Source: Polynucleobacter sp. JS-Polo-80-F4
GTDB lineage: Bacteria > Pseudomonadota > Gammaproteobacteria > Burkholderiales > Burkholderiaceae
Reading direction: 5' to 3'
Assembly (NCBI RefSeq): GCF_018881965.1
Contig: NZ_JACVPI010000001.1
Span: 254,018 to 318,017, forward strand
Length of the DNA: 64,000 nucleotides
The position numbers and the translations under genes are program-made. Below are positions 7,301 through 15,233 of the stretch, piece by piece. The stretch's first letter is position 1; every line of letters starts with the position of its first letter. The notes under the pieces were generated by a model. That model saw only the letters and a list, made by a program, of their open reading frames with translations. It was not told where the DNA came from and did not search any database.

Positions 7301-9478
7301 GGCCGCACTCTGCTGTAGTCCGCTTGCATCAGCTTGCTTAAATAGCAGGTCAATATTTTGTCCGCCCATTTGGGAGAATCTATTGGCCAACTTAGAATGA
7401 ATTAACTCACCTGCCTGACCATTTAATAACTCGCCTTCAATGACCTTCTTAAATTCTCGATGGAAAAATCTAAAGAGTACAGAACCGTCAATTTGAACGC
7501 TGCTCAGGTAGGGAGCTAGATCAAAATAGAGTCTTGACCACAATATAGGAGGCAATACATTTCTATCTAAGGGCCATTTTTTATCGGTTTTTTCGGCTGC
7601 CTGAAATTCCCTCTTAACATCTTCATCAACCCCTAAGGTGTTTGCAAGCTCATCTTCGGATAATCCAAATCGACCTGCAGCAATATATGCCAAAGCACGT
7701 CGCGTGAAGATCGGCAGATGCTTATCATCTTTGAATAATCGATCATTGATGAGCTCGCTGACAATACCTTTAATTTCATTTGGAAATATTATTGGCTGAT
7801 CCCAAGAACGCCAATTACGCACCTGTTCGTAAACGAGCTTTAACCACAACGGTTTCGGACAGGCCCTAAATTGCTCAAGCACGCTTTGTCTTTGGGAGAC
7901 GGTAAGTGCCCTACCCATAGCCGGTGCAATGCCGGCATTAAAACGAGCCTCCCTGTATGACGACAACCAAGCATCCAGCATTTTTTCCCCATCCGAATGG
8001 CTCATGGGAGGAATAGGATTTAATGATGAAGGAATTCTGCGCTTAATGTTATCAAAAGTGATGCCATCTCTAGTCGTTAAAATCAATCGCGTATTGGTAT
8101 TAAGCTGCTTTGGCAACCACTCCATTAACCAAGCGCTGTCAGCATTGCTGAGCTGATCAATCGCATCTAAGAAAATAATTAACGGATTTTCTTGGGAGCT
8201 GAGCTGTAAAACACTATTAAAAGCTTCATAGAGTTCATTATTCTCAATCATTGCTTGTGGCACGGGTGATTGATAGTAGCGACAGATATCTTCTATTAAA
8301 TCACGCAATATAGGGCCAATATCTTCGGTACCCGGTACGCCCCCAATAAATCGTGCAAGCACTAGCGCATTCGGGAATTCATTTTTAATGCCCTGATAAG
8401 CGAAAGCTATGATGGCCGACTTACCAGTACCTCCTTCCCCATGCAGGCTCAATGGAGCAAATGCACCACTAGATTTTGAGTAAATCGATTCAACATAGGC
8501 CTTGATTAATGCAAGTACTGATTCGCGTCCAACGAAATTCTGGCAGCGATCTCTTGCAAAATCGTCATGAAGCTTTTCTCTAATCTCATAGCTTTCAATA
8601 TTGCTAATTTTTGTAAGTTCTAGATTAATGAGCTTTATTTGATCCTGATAAAACTGCTCACAAAAATTATCGAGGTAATCGTCAGAAATTAAATTGAGAT
8701 CATTGTGACCAAGCCACTGGGATTTATAGTCCCTGACCATTCCCGGCAGCCTATTTCTTAGCTCAATTTCAAGTCCTGCAAGACGCTCTTTAGCGCCCGC
8801 AACAAGTTGACCTGCTTTAGCATCCCAGTCAATAAAAGCCTTGGCATCCTCAGAAAAAGGCAGCTCATCAATCGCTCTAATATACACATGAACATGCTCT
8901 TTCGCATCTGCAGTTTGCAAAGCGCCTAGAACAATTTCCTGGTGAGTTGCTGAAGAAAAATAAGGGAGGCGGTCCTCCCCGCTAAAAGCACTTGCACCAC
9001 TATGCAATACATTACGAACTGCAAGCTCATTTGCCTCATTAGCAGCCCAATCACCTTCTCGAGGTTTGAGTAAATAAGTTGGAGGAATTGCATTGGTATC
9101 AGGCTCAGCGTAATAAGCTGATCGAATAATTTTTTGGTCTACCGCACTCAAATTTTCCAGTAATCGACTCCAATGGGACTCAGGAATTCGGGCGGGAATA
9201 GGCTCCCAACCGTAGCGATTACCAAGCAGGACCGCAAAGTTAGGTCGCGGAGATAATTCTTGACTTCTCCGGATCTCATCCAGGCAAATTCTCAGAGTAT
9301 CGTGCTCAACCTGAGCCGCCTCTGTTATCCCCCAACGAAGATCTATCGCTAAAAATTTAGCACCCCTACTATTGCAGTATTCCTCAAGCCTAGGAAAGAC
9401 TCTTGCCTGAAGCGCCTCGCGCTCGAGCATAAAGTCTGAAAAAGTAGAGCTAATAAAAAGGCGGAAGGTGCGGTTCAT
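4325..9478 (-). CDS. Giant STAND NTPase: DUF4062-NACHT/AAA-WD40
   Basis: 1717-residue cytoplasmic protein. Residues about 4-110 form a DUF4062 domain (start FRLFISSTFSDFMLERE, then DLRWGITEAA and LLGNRYGWEPIP). A P-loop NTPase follows, with Walker A GEGGTGKS near residue 346 and Walker B LIIFLDAIDQ near 436, then a helical arm. From about residue 862 to 1620 there are some 18 WD40 repeats. The same order occurs in animal NWD1/TEP1-like proteins and in bacterial STAND proteins thought to sense invaders through the repeat region and signal through the N-terminal domain. No transmembrane segment is evident. It is transcribed alone, divergent from a zinc-ribbon membrane protein. A role in phage defence is inference from architecture and from the nearby TIR proteins. 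Confidence 0.9.
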   Translation of the reverse strand: MNRTFRLFISSTFSDFMLEREALQARVFPRLEEYCNSRGAKFLAIDLRWGITEAAQVEHDTLRICLDEIRRSQELSPRPNFAVLLGNRYGWEPIPARIPESHWSRLLENLSAVDQKIIRSAYYAEPDTNAIPPTYLLKPREGDWAANEANELAVRNVLHSGASAFSGEDRLPYFSSATHQEIVLGALQTADAKEHVHVYIRAIDELPFSEDAKAFIDWDAKAGQLVAGAKERLAGLEIELRNRLPGMVRDYKSQWLGHNDLNLISDDYLDNFCEQFYQDQIKLINLELTKISNIESYEIREKLHDDFARDRCQNFVGRESVLALIKAYVESIYSKSSGAFAPLSLHGEGGTGKSAIIAFAYQGIKNEFPNALVLARFIGGVPGTEDIGPILRDLIEDICRYYQSPVPQAMIENNELYEAFNSVLQLSSQENPLIIFLDAIDQLSNADSAWLMEWLPKQLNTNTRLILTTRDGITFDNIKRRIPSSLNPIPPMSHSDGEKMLDAWLSSYREARFNAGIAPAMGRALTVSQRQSVLEQFRACPKPLWLKLVYEQVRNWRSWDQPIIFPNEIKGIVSELINDRLFKDDKHLPIFTRRALAYIAAGRFGLSEDELANTLGVDEDVKREFQAAEKTDKKWPLDRNVLPPILWSRLYFDLAPYLSSVQIDGSVLFRFFHREFKKVIEGELLNGQAGELIHSKLANRFSQMGGQNIDLLFKQADASGLQQSAALRRLMEEPWQLAKAKQQNQLIELLTSFGFCMAKCAANRSGDLAADYLNISAAQKDLSLSTVAWREIILSQNHLLARGDSIWPAHKILLQLANEHADNSAITLAAQDWLESGACNWAWARNRNRPNTFYPSPMLGVMAGHSGQIRGVLPLSDGRILSWSADRTLRIWDSQTGKQLYIMEGHLDGIDGIELLPDDMLLSWCSSLSQEFLSDFGSSDERDDALRIWDLKTGSPVAILEGHSDRLNGAIAMPNHRVLSWSDDKTLRLWSYFHDVEVKVLSGHTQSISGAQQLSDGRILSWSEDATLRIWNGISGELENILIGHQKSVTGVEVLPDGRLLSWSKDCTLRLWDAKTGIESMVFSGHTKSIVGVLVLADGHLLSWSEDGSLRVWDLNTGIEIVVMLGHTKAVSGVQLLSDGRMISWSRDGTARLWNVQTGNCLFVLEGHADWVNGIFELAGNRLLTWSDDNTLRLWNGENGDQIQIMKGHKGAALNARLLSDGLVLSWTTDGPLRLWDSTTGQLIGLLDGHTESVLGAASLDRSRIVSWSYDRTLRLWDIELSQSSTTVMGHSANIGGHKVLEDGRVLSWARDGTLMLWDGQNGTPLVFIEGHHDYIWGAKYLPSGHLLSWSGDGNLRMWDSLTGKLIQTFTGHTKDVRGARLLPNGRLMSWSIDGTIRIWDESTAEQLLLLQGHTSYVAQVDILPDGNFLSWSGDNTIRIWSCHDGQQLAMMNGDHKAGSMDEVRIINKDRVVSTASGLFTKSKDFALKLWDTHTGMLVATLEGHQDSIKGFAVLPDSRILSWSEDSTIRLWDGMTGAALVEMAGHKKMVLSASMLPDGKVLSLSSDGAACIWDGLTGELLTTLLDEKSPIHDVTLLLDGKVLSSSKNGTLNSWDLDSGKCMMSCRAPWLKDTVIPAEWESVLPRLKFDKASRKGGVWTFPSRESILFVNPKQNGYSMWNGIDVKSPDYSGSSHFLQTGRNLVFLKFMDGAVPIEEI
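4610..6895 (-). repeat. WD40 repeat array, about 18 units of ~41 codons
   Basis: Coding repeats within the giant STAND gene, each with the consensus GH(T/S)..V.G...L.DGR.LSWS.D.TLR(L/I)WD. The period is about 41-42 codons. The turn before the last strand is almost always SWS, so the units resemble each other more than typical WD40 repeats do. The third-from-last GH unit from the C-terminal end (GDHKAG) carries an insertion, and the last unit lacks the GH. Eighteen units would make two or three propellers. Confidence 0.85.
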
Positions 9479-9760
9479 GTTGGCTTAAGGGGGCCCGATC
9501 AGATTATTCTGAATCTTCTCATCAATTATCGATATTTGCAATTTCGCATTACATTGAATCTGTCGTGCAACTCTTTATTTGCTTAAAGAGAATCAGCAAT
9601 AAGACATTAAATAGTGGTCACTTTTACGATCTATATTACCCACCCCCCATTGCCTCTGATGTATTTCTTTACTGTGATGTAAGTAAGTTTTGGTTATTTG
9701 ACTATTTATTATAATTTTGATAATGTTTTAACGTTCTTAACTACTGCATCTACAGCCCCC

Positions 9761-10033
9761 ATGACTACATACAAGTGCCCCGCCTGCGATCAGCAAGGAG
9801 ATTTATCCAATTACGTTTGCCTTAACTGCAATAAATATGGGGCAATGTCAGTTGATGAAGACAATTCCTACCCCTTTCTATGCGGCAACTGCGACTTAAG
9901 GTGGGACACTCTTACATGCCCCAATTGCAGTGCCAGAATTACCAAAAAATTTGTTACAGAAGACGTAGGCATTGTCGGCATTGTTATTGGCGTCTTAGTT
10001 TTGATATTCGTGTTTTACCTCTTCATCAAATAG
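9761..10033 (+). CDS. Small zinc-ribbon membrane protein
   Basis: About 90 residues. There are four CxxC pairs (CPACD, CLNCN, CGNCD, CPNCS), arranged as two rubredoxin-like zinc ribbons, followed by one C-terminal transmembrane helix (VGIVGIVIGVLVLIFVFYLFI). The likely topology is ribbons in the cytoplasm with a tail anchor. A TTG at 9698 would extend the frame by 21 residues without adding recognisable sequence; neither start has a good ribosome site, and ATG at 9761 puts the ribbon first. It is divergent from the giant STAND gene. Its function is unknown; similar tail-anchored ribbons can act as adaptors, so a link to the STAND protein is possible but unproven. Confidence 0.7.
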   Translation: MTTYKCPACDQQGDLSNYVCLNCNKYGAMSVDEDNSYPFLCGNCDLRWDTLTCPNCSARITKKFVTEDVGIVGIVIGVLVLIFVFYLFIK

Positions 10034-10053
10034 CCTCAAATCTACTGATACAT

Positions 10054-10080
10054 AAGCCACCTTCGGGTGGCTTTTTCTTT
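10054..10080 (+). terminator. Terminator of the zinc-ribbon gene
   Basis: AGCCACC-TTCG-GGTGGCT followed by TTTTCTTTT. The hairpin and tail are the same as at 2610, about 20 bp past the zinc-ribbon stop codon. Confidence 0.8.
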
Positions 10081-10154
10081 TCTGGAGTCCTGGGCTTGGG
10101 TGAGCCTAATATATCTCCCCGCACCTGCCCCCCGTAAAGTAGATCGGCGATGTA

Positions 10155-10170
10155 TGTTCGAAAACGAACA
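10155..10170. promoter_or_regulatory. Palindromic operator-like site
   Basis: TGTTCGAAAACGAACA is a perfect 6-4-6 palindrome about 185 bp upstream of the reductase gene. Its 12-base core TTCGAAAACGAA recurs at 30148-30159, upstream of the small exported-protein gene. It resembles a dimeric regulator site; the regulator is unknown. Confidence 0.35.
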
Positions 10171-10298
10171 GATAGCCGTTGGCGAACGGAAGATGAGCAC
10201 CCTAAATTAAAGAATTACCTCCTAGAGTGAGCTCGAGCTCGTATTGCCAGTTTTTTGTCTATTGATTGAATTCAGCCATCAAGGCCAGCCGCCATTAG

Positions 10299-10319
10299 GG
10301 CAATCAAGCCTATATTGCC
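10299..10319 (+). promoter_or_regulatory. Hairpin in the presumed leader of the pterin-type operon
   Basis: GGCAAT (10299-10304) and ATTGCC (10314-10319) can pair around a nine-base loop, ending 36 bp before the ATG of the reductase. It could be an operator or an RNA element; no riboswitch class is recognised. Confidence 0.3.
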
Positions 10320-10355
10320 TTATTCCTTTAATATAAGTAATACATAGGAATTTCA

Positions 10356-11093
10356 ATGAAGATAGATCAAGCAAAAAGAGCCAATGTAGTCGTGACTGGA
10401 GGCGCTAAACGAGGTGGCGCAGCTATCTGCCATGCAATACATGATCGTGGCTATAGTGTGATTATTCAGTGCAGAGAATCATCGTTAGAGGCGGCCAAAG
10501 AGCTTGCAGCCAAATTAAATAGCATGCGTCTTGATAGTGCAAGCGTTTGGTGCGTCGATCTTTCTCAAATTGGAATCTCCCCTCCCCCGAACTCAGAAAA
10601 TACCATTGGCATAGTTGCCAATGCCTCTGAATACAGAAAGTCTCATCTCGGTGACTTCTCCAACTCCCTTGATCAAGATCTACAGACCCATTTAACCAAT
10701 CACTTAAGTCTTATCCAATTGCTTAAGACTCCACTGATGGCAAACAGAGGTTCTGTTGTTGCCATTACGGATATCCGAACGAATCGCCCTAAGAAAGGCT
10801 ACCTAAGCTACCAAGTATCCAAAGGTGCTTTAGATGCTGCCGTTAGGTCTCTTGCGGTAGATCTAGCGCCTGAAATACGCGTCAATGCAGTTGCTCCAGG
10901 CCCTCTGCAATGGCCTACTAATCCAGAGTATTCGGAAGAACGAAAGCGTCAAATTATCGATGCTACGCCAATGGGTCGAGTTGGAGAGTTTAGTGAATTA
11001 GCCTCTGCTGTTTGCTTTCTGCTATTTGATGCTACATACACCACTGGCGCCACCATACCCGTTGATGGCGGCCGCACAATTTACCTTGTCTAA
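10356..11093 (+). CDS. SDR reductase of the pteridine reductase (PTR1/FolM) type
   Basis: 245-residue short-chain dehydrogenase. The N-terminal TGGAKRGG replaces the common TGxxxGxG, as in PTR1 and FolM, indicating NADPH binding. The active site reads ITDIRTNRP...Y152xxxK156 with Asp139 where classical SDRs have Ser; the D-Y-K triad and the TN.P..GY..Y...KGAL context are those of pteridine reductases. It likely reduces a dihydro- or oxidised pterin. TAGGAA precedes the ATG. It is first of three tightly spaced genes with a FolB-like aldolase and a glycosyltransferase, so the product may be a modified tetrahydropterin (inference). Confidence 0.82.
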   Translation: MKIDQAKRANVVVTGGAKRGGAAICHAIHDRGYSVIIQCRESSLEAAKELAAKLNSMRLDSASVWCVDLSQIGISPPPNSENTIGIVANASEYRKSHLGDFSNSLDQDLQTHLTNHLSLIQLLKTPLMANRGSVVAITDIRTNRPKKGYLSYQVSKGALDAAVRSLAVDLAPEIRVNAVAPGPLQWPTNPEYSEERKRQIIDATPMGRVGEFSELASAVCFLLFDATYTTGATIPVDGGRTIYLV

Positions 11094-11109
11094 AGACTTG
11101 GCAGACCTT

Positions 11110-11484
11110 ATGAGTAAAGATACACCACAATTAGCCCACATCACACTAGAGCAAATTGCCATAGATATGGAGTTTGGAATCGCGCCACATGAACTCGGAA
11201 AACTTCAAAGGGTTTTAGTTGATGTCACGGTGGGTATTGATGATCAGAACGTATATATAGATGATTCCGCCGAAGGACTGAAAAACGGCTTTGACTATTC
11301 AGTGGTTTATGAAGAAGTCATGAATGTTGCAAGACAAAACCCCAAGCTGATGGAGACCTTCGCCAATTTAATTGGGAATGCACTTATAAAGTTACCGAAG
11401 GTTTTAGAGTGCGAAGTGAAGATTAGCAAAACGAGGATTTGGGAAAATGTTCCAACCACATCGCTCAGGATTTATCGAAAATAA
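11110..11484 (+). CDS. FolB/FolX-like dihydroneopterin aldolase family protein
   Basis: 124-residue tunnelling-fold protein. It aligns with FolB at three functional points: Glu28 in FGIAPHELGK (pterin anchor), Tyr63 in FDYSVVYEEV and Lys107 in VKISKTRIW, the expected catalytic residues. Family members cleave or epimerise dihydroneopterin, or epimerise its triphosphate (FolX). It is divergent from housekeeping FolB (KT instead of KP after the lysine strand). An upstream in-frame ATG at 11026 lies inside the reductase gene; the ATG at 11110 gives the normal N-terminus. It begins 16 bp after the reductase and abuts the glycosyltransferase. Confidence 0.8.
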   Translation: MSKDTPQLAHITLEQIAIDMEFGIAPHELGKLQRVLVDVTVGIDDQNVYIDDSAEGLKNGFDYSVVYEEVMNVARQNPKLMETFANLIGNALIKLPKVLECEVKISKTRIWENVPTTSLRIYRK

Positions 11485-11493
11485 TTGAGTGAG

Positions 11494-12300
11494 ATGTTAT
11501 CAATCATTATCCCTACATACAATGAACCAACATTGTTGTACAGAGCAATCAGCTCTGTACTAAAACAAAGCTCCGGCAATTGGGAATTGATTGTTTGCCC
11601 AGACGACGGCAAAGACTACAGCTACGTCACTGAAATTGATAAGCGAATCACGCTCGCAACTTCTGACCAAAAGAAAACGGGTCCTGGACCCTCCAGAAAT
11701 AGAGGTATCGAATACGTTAAAGGCTCGGCTATTGCATATTTAGACGATGACGATCAAATCACCGAAAGGTACGTAGAGCTTGCTCTTGAAGGACTCAAGA
11801 ATGAGCCCGCAATGATTTTCTCTACGAGCTATATCAATGGCGACGACTCCATCATTAGAACCATTGGTAGCAAAAGCGGCGAAATGACCATTGATGGTTT
11901 TGCTTATGAGCTAGGGTCTCTTCACACGGTATGTAGAAAAGAGATTTTTACAAAGTGGCGCAATTGCTTTGCTGAGGATGTGGTTCATACCTGCGAGATC
12001 CTTGACAAAATTGGTGGTGCCGTAAAGGTCTCTACCGATGCTCAATATTTAGCAACAGTCAGGTCTGGAAGTCTTTGCACATCTTCTGATGATATCAATG
12101 CATCCTATCAAAAGATCATCGCCTCAAAGCTAGAGTCGATGTCCACAACCGGGCAGGTCAAGATGTCAAACCTATTTACATTCAGAAAGCTCATTAACTC
12201 CCTGTATATCAGCTCCAATAACGGACAGGGATATCATGATTTTGTTAAATCAATAGATGAAACCCTGAAGCAAAAAATCTTTAAAGAAGCCTTCGCTTAA
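11494..12300 (+). CDS. Family 2 glycosyltransferase
   Basis: GT-A fold glycosyltransferase of about 268 residues. The N-terminal LSIIIPTYNEP strand binds the nucleotide, GPGPSRNRGIEYVKG is the usual helix, and the metal-binding acidic cluster is AYLDDDDQ near residue 84. No transmembrane helix is seen, so it should be a soluble enzyme. A TTG directly after the preceding stop (11485) would add three residues; the ATG at 11494 preceded by GAGTGAG is preferred. As the last gene of the reductase-aldolase operon it could glycosylate a pterin, as cyanobacterial pteridine glycosyltransferases do (those belong to other GT families). The acceptor is unknown. Confidence 0.83.
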   Translation: MLSIIIPTYNEPTLLYRAISSVLKQSSGNWELIVCPDDGKDYSYVTEIDKRITLATSDQKKTGPGPSRNRGIEYVKGSAIAYLDDDDQITERYVELALEGLKNEPAMIFSTSYINGDDSIIRTIGSKSGEMTIDGFAYELGSLHTVCRKEIFTKWRNCFAEDVVHTCEILDKIGGAVKVSTDAQYLATVRSGSLCTSSDDINASYQKIIASKLESMSTTGQVKMSNLFTFRKLINSLYISSNNGQGYHDFVKSIDETLKQKIFKEAFA

Positions 12301-12321
12301 TTCGGTATCCAAGCGCCCGCT

Positions 12322-15219
12322 TTAATGTAAGTCGTAGCTATACACAGGGTCATTTGGACCCATTCTAAATATTTTTCGACTTTGAATGGCTTCATATAAG
12401 GCGACAGCCTCTTCAGAGCGATTCATGTTTTCCAGTAAATTTGCAAGGCGATACATTGTGTTGTTGGTGGAATAGCTCTCATCACCCAAAAGACTGAGAC
12501 GAATCTCTAGTGCCTTTCTATATAGGGCCTCTGCGGTACCGTATTCATCAAATAGGCAATGGATATTTGCCATATTGTGATAACTTTCAGCCGTATCTGG
12601 ATGATCTCTGCCCAACACTTTTATCCTAATATCCATTGCCTCTTTAAATAAAGCATGAGCCTCTTCATGACGACCCTCTTCGCTTACGAGGGAAGCGTAA
12701 TTGTTTAAAGCCCTTGCAAAGTTCGGATGCTGTCTTCCGTAGTGTTTTTCAAAGATCTCAAGAGCTGGAAGGTAATATTTTTCCGCCTCCTCAAGCCGCT
12801 CTAGATCACTTAGCAAAATCGCATAACGGTTATAGCTAATTGCCGTATCCGGGTGGTCTTTTCCTAGCAAAGTTTCCCGAATCAATAGTGACTTTTTAAT
12901 CAGGTCCTCTGACTCCACATTTTCAGCTTTTGCATTTAAAAGGCCTGCGAGTCTGTCCAGTAAGTTGGCCTTCTCAATACTATCGGCAGCATGAGAAGCC
13001 TCATAAATCGCTAAACCCTCGCGATATAGCCCCTCACCCTTTTCATACTCACTCTTTTTGTAATGAATATCCGCCAAATACATCAGCGACATTGCAATCT
13101 CCACTCCAGACAGTCCAGAGATAGATTTTTTTAAATCCAACGCAGAGCCTAATAATTCCTCGCATTCCTTGTATTTACCCATTGCAAATAGCAACAATGC
13201 AGATTTATCTAGAACCCGAACAAATTCTTCGTTTTTTCCAGCGCTAGCTTCTAATATGTGTAACTGCTGATTTCTGATCTCGTAAGCAGTGGAGTACTTA
13301 AGGTTTTTTTCATAGTAGATAGCCAAATCTTCTAGCTTCTTGTGGTCTTGCCATACTGGCGTTTCAATCACGAGTGTATTTAACCAATGGAGTATTTGAT
13401 CACCCCACTTGGATGATGACTGATTTTGAAATTCGCCCCAAAGAAACTCACCAATTCTCTTTTTACCTAGATCATTTACGCAATAAATCAAACTTCTCTT
13501 TTGGTCGATAAGCCAGTCGGATATCGATTTATGGAAAAAGGCAGTTCCACCATCTTTTTCTTGTATCAAACTTCCAAGAGGCGCCATCACCTTGGTGGAT
13601 AAAAATCTTTTCTCACAGCCTAATATCTCCTGGGCCATTTGAACCGGCAAAGGACCAGGCGAGGCAACGAGCAACCTTAAATACGGCTCAATATTTTCTT
13701 CGTAACTCTGTTCGCTTGGAAAATACCTTTTGAAGTCCCTCATAAACATATCATCTATACCAGAAGGGAGCTCATCTGGCTTAGTCAAATCGTAACTATC
13801 CTGCACTCGCTTGATGTACAAGAAGGTTCCACCACTTTTTTCAGCTATTGCCTCAACTAAATGAGCCCTTCTTTCCGGCGTGATGTCGGTAGAATATTTT
13901 TGCTCCAGAAATTCAGATAAATAGTTTTTGATATCTTCTATGTTTTCTCTAGCTTGCCCTTCAATCGTCGTCTTCTCAAAGGCGCTAAGTTGAATATCTA
14001 AGTATGGCTCTGGTCTAGAGGTCACCACCAATCCTAGCCAACTAGGTAATTTATCGACATTTTTTTGGATCAGATCAGCTAAAGCATTTGAGCCATCACT
14101 TCTTCCAGCTTCATCTAATGCATCAATAATCAGAACCAGCCTTGATGCTTCCGGAATCTTTCCCGAGGTATTTAAGGGCTCTGAAATAAGGTAGGCGAAT
14201 AGATCATCGGCAGTCTTCTTGCCGACCTTTTCCTTATCAATCAACTGCTGGTACATCAATTTTTGCCTATAGTCTGGCAATCTCGTAGCCAGTTGATAGG
14301 CAAGGGTTCGAATACATTCACTTGCAGAGTCCTCAAGGCTCTTAGCGCCTTGAAATTCGCACTTAAAAAAACCCACCACTGCTGAGTTTGCGTTATGGAC
14401 TAGCTTTGCCGCAAAGGAGCTCTTACCAATGCCAGGTCCACCCTTAATCCAAAATAGTCGATTGGATGACTTCTCCAACCATTGGTCAAAAGAATCAAAT
14501 AACCACTTACGACCATAGAAACCATCCACATTTTTAATAATGTCAGCCTCAAAGGTCTTGGGCTCCAAAATGTCCTTCAGCCTTTGAAGATCTCCTGAGG
14601 TCTTCACTCTCTGAATATTGGAGAGGTTGGCTTTAATTTCAGACATCCGCTCAGCGAACCAGATATCCCAACCCTCCCCATTTGGTCCAGCGCTTTTACC
14701 ATCCTTAATTTGACGCCAATCCTGAAATTTATGCCATTGAATATGGCTTATGGTTAAAGGCTGACGAATGCTTTCTTCACTTTCAGTCAATATTGTCTGT
14801 ATGACCTTATTGTTTTGAATAGCTAGAGCAATTTCATTAAGACAAACACCGGGATCTCTTACTGACCTTCTGGAAAGAAAAGATAAGAAGTGCTGATGCC
14901 CAAGGATGGCCGTTGTAATTCTTTCCCGCCACTGGGTTCCTGATTTGATGCCCTCATGATCAATCCAAACTTGATGGCCATCGCGCTCCAATTCAGCCTT
15001 AATCAGCCATACCAAATCTTCAGAAAGATCAAAATCCTCCTCTCGCTCACTCTTATGGGCGTAACTTAAGAAGATCGTTTGAGGCTCAAAACCAGAATCT
15101 AAAGATGTCTGAGTATCAGGGAAACGCTCTTCGCAGTCATTGCACTCCCATACCTGAGCCTTTGACTTAAAGGAAGTATTGGTGGATGAGCAATGTGGGC
15201 AGGTAAGGTTTACGGTCAT
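12322..15219 (-). CDS. Zinc-ribbon-TIR-NACHT-TPR STAND protein
   Basis: 965 residues. Residues 7-29 form a zinc ribbon (CPHC...CNDC). A TIR domain follows (IFLSYAHKSE at about 49-58, WIDHEGIKSG, catalytic Glu129 in VCLNEIALAI), then a NACHT/AAA STAND NTPase with Walker A GGPGIGKSS (260-268) and Walker B VLIIDALDEAG (362-372). A winged/helical arm comes next, and from about residue 690 there are at least six TPR units of the Avs/NLR-like DHPDTA..YN.A type. This is the layout of NLR-like immune proteins: TPR sensor, NTPase switch, TIR NADase effector. It is third in an operon, 14 bp after the exported coiled-coil gene, and ends convergently 21 bp from the glycosyltransferase gene. Architecture is certain; antiphage activity is inferred. 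Confidence 0.9.
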   Translation of the reverse strand: MTVNLTCPHCSSTNTSFKSKAQVWECNDCEERFPDTQTSLDSGFEPQTIFLSYAHKSEREEDFDLSEDLVWLIKAELERDGHQVWIDHEGIKSGTQWRERITTAILGHQHFLSFLSRRSVRDPGVCLNEIALAIQNNKVIQTILTESEESIRQPLTISHIQWHKFQDWRQIKDGKSAGPNGEGWDIWFAERMSEIKANLSNIQRVKTSGDLQRLKDILEPKTFEADIIKNVDGFYGRKWLFDSFDQWLEKSSNRLFWIKGGPGIGKSSFAAKLVHNANSAVVGFFKCEFQGAKSLEDSASECIRTLAYQLATRLPDYRQKLMYQQLIDKEKVGKKTADDLFAYLISEPLNTSGKIPEASRLVLIIDALDEAGRSDGSNALADLIQKNVDKLPSWLGLVVTSRPEPYLDIQLSAFEKTTIEGQARENIEDIKNYLSEFLEQKYSTDITPERRAHLVEAIAEKSGGTFLYIKRVQDSYDLTKPDELPSGIDDMFMRDFKRYFPSEQSYEENIEPYLRLLVASPGPLPVQMAQEILGCEKRFLSTKVMAPLGSLIQEKDGGTAFFHKSISDWLIDQKRSLIYCVNDLGKKRIGEFLWGEFQNQSSSKWGDQILHWLNTLVIETPVWQDHKKLEDLAIYYEKNLKYSTAYEIRNQQLHILEASAGKNEEFVRVLDKSALLLFAMGKYKECEELLGSALDLKKSISGLSGVEIAMSLMYLADIHYKKSEYEKGEGLYREGLAIYEASHAADSIEKANLLDRLAGLLNAKAENVESEDLIKKSLLIRETLLGKDHPDTAISYNRYAILLSDLERLEEAEKYYLPALEIFEKHYGRQHPNFARALNNYASLVSEEGRHEEAHALFKEAMDIRIKVLGRDHPDTAESYHNMANIHCLFDEYGTAEALYRKALEIRLSLLGDESYSTNNTMYRLANLLENMNRSEEAVALYEAIQSRKIFRMGPNDPVYSYDLH

Positions 15220-15233
15220 AGGAGAATAGGCGC

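Larger units (their letters stand above)
10034..10355. other. Intergenic region ahead of the pterin-type operon
   Basis: 322 bp without a gene. It contains a terminator (10054-10080), a perfect palindrome TGTTCGAAAACGAACA (10155-10170), a GAGCTCGAGCTC palindrome near 10232, and a hairpin with GGCAAT/ATTGCC arms (10299-10319). The hairpin lies just upstream of the ribosome site of the reductase gene. These look like promoter and operator elements for the downstream operon. Confidence 0.5.

Noticed and set aside
10155..10170. LexA (SOS) operator.
   Set aside because: The beta-proteobacterial LexA site is CTGT-N8-ACAG; TGTTCG-AAAA-CGAACA does not fit, and its half-sites have the opposite order to the CGAAC-N4-GTTCG type.
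12930..13124. Plus-strand open frame inside the TIR-NACHT-TPR gene.
   Set aside because: Shadow of a real coding sequence on the other strand with no domain or ribosome site.
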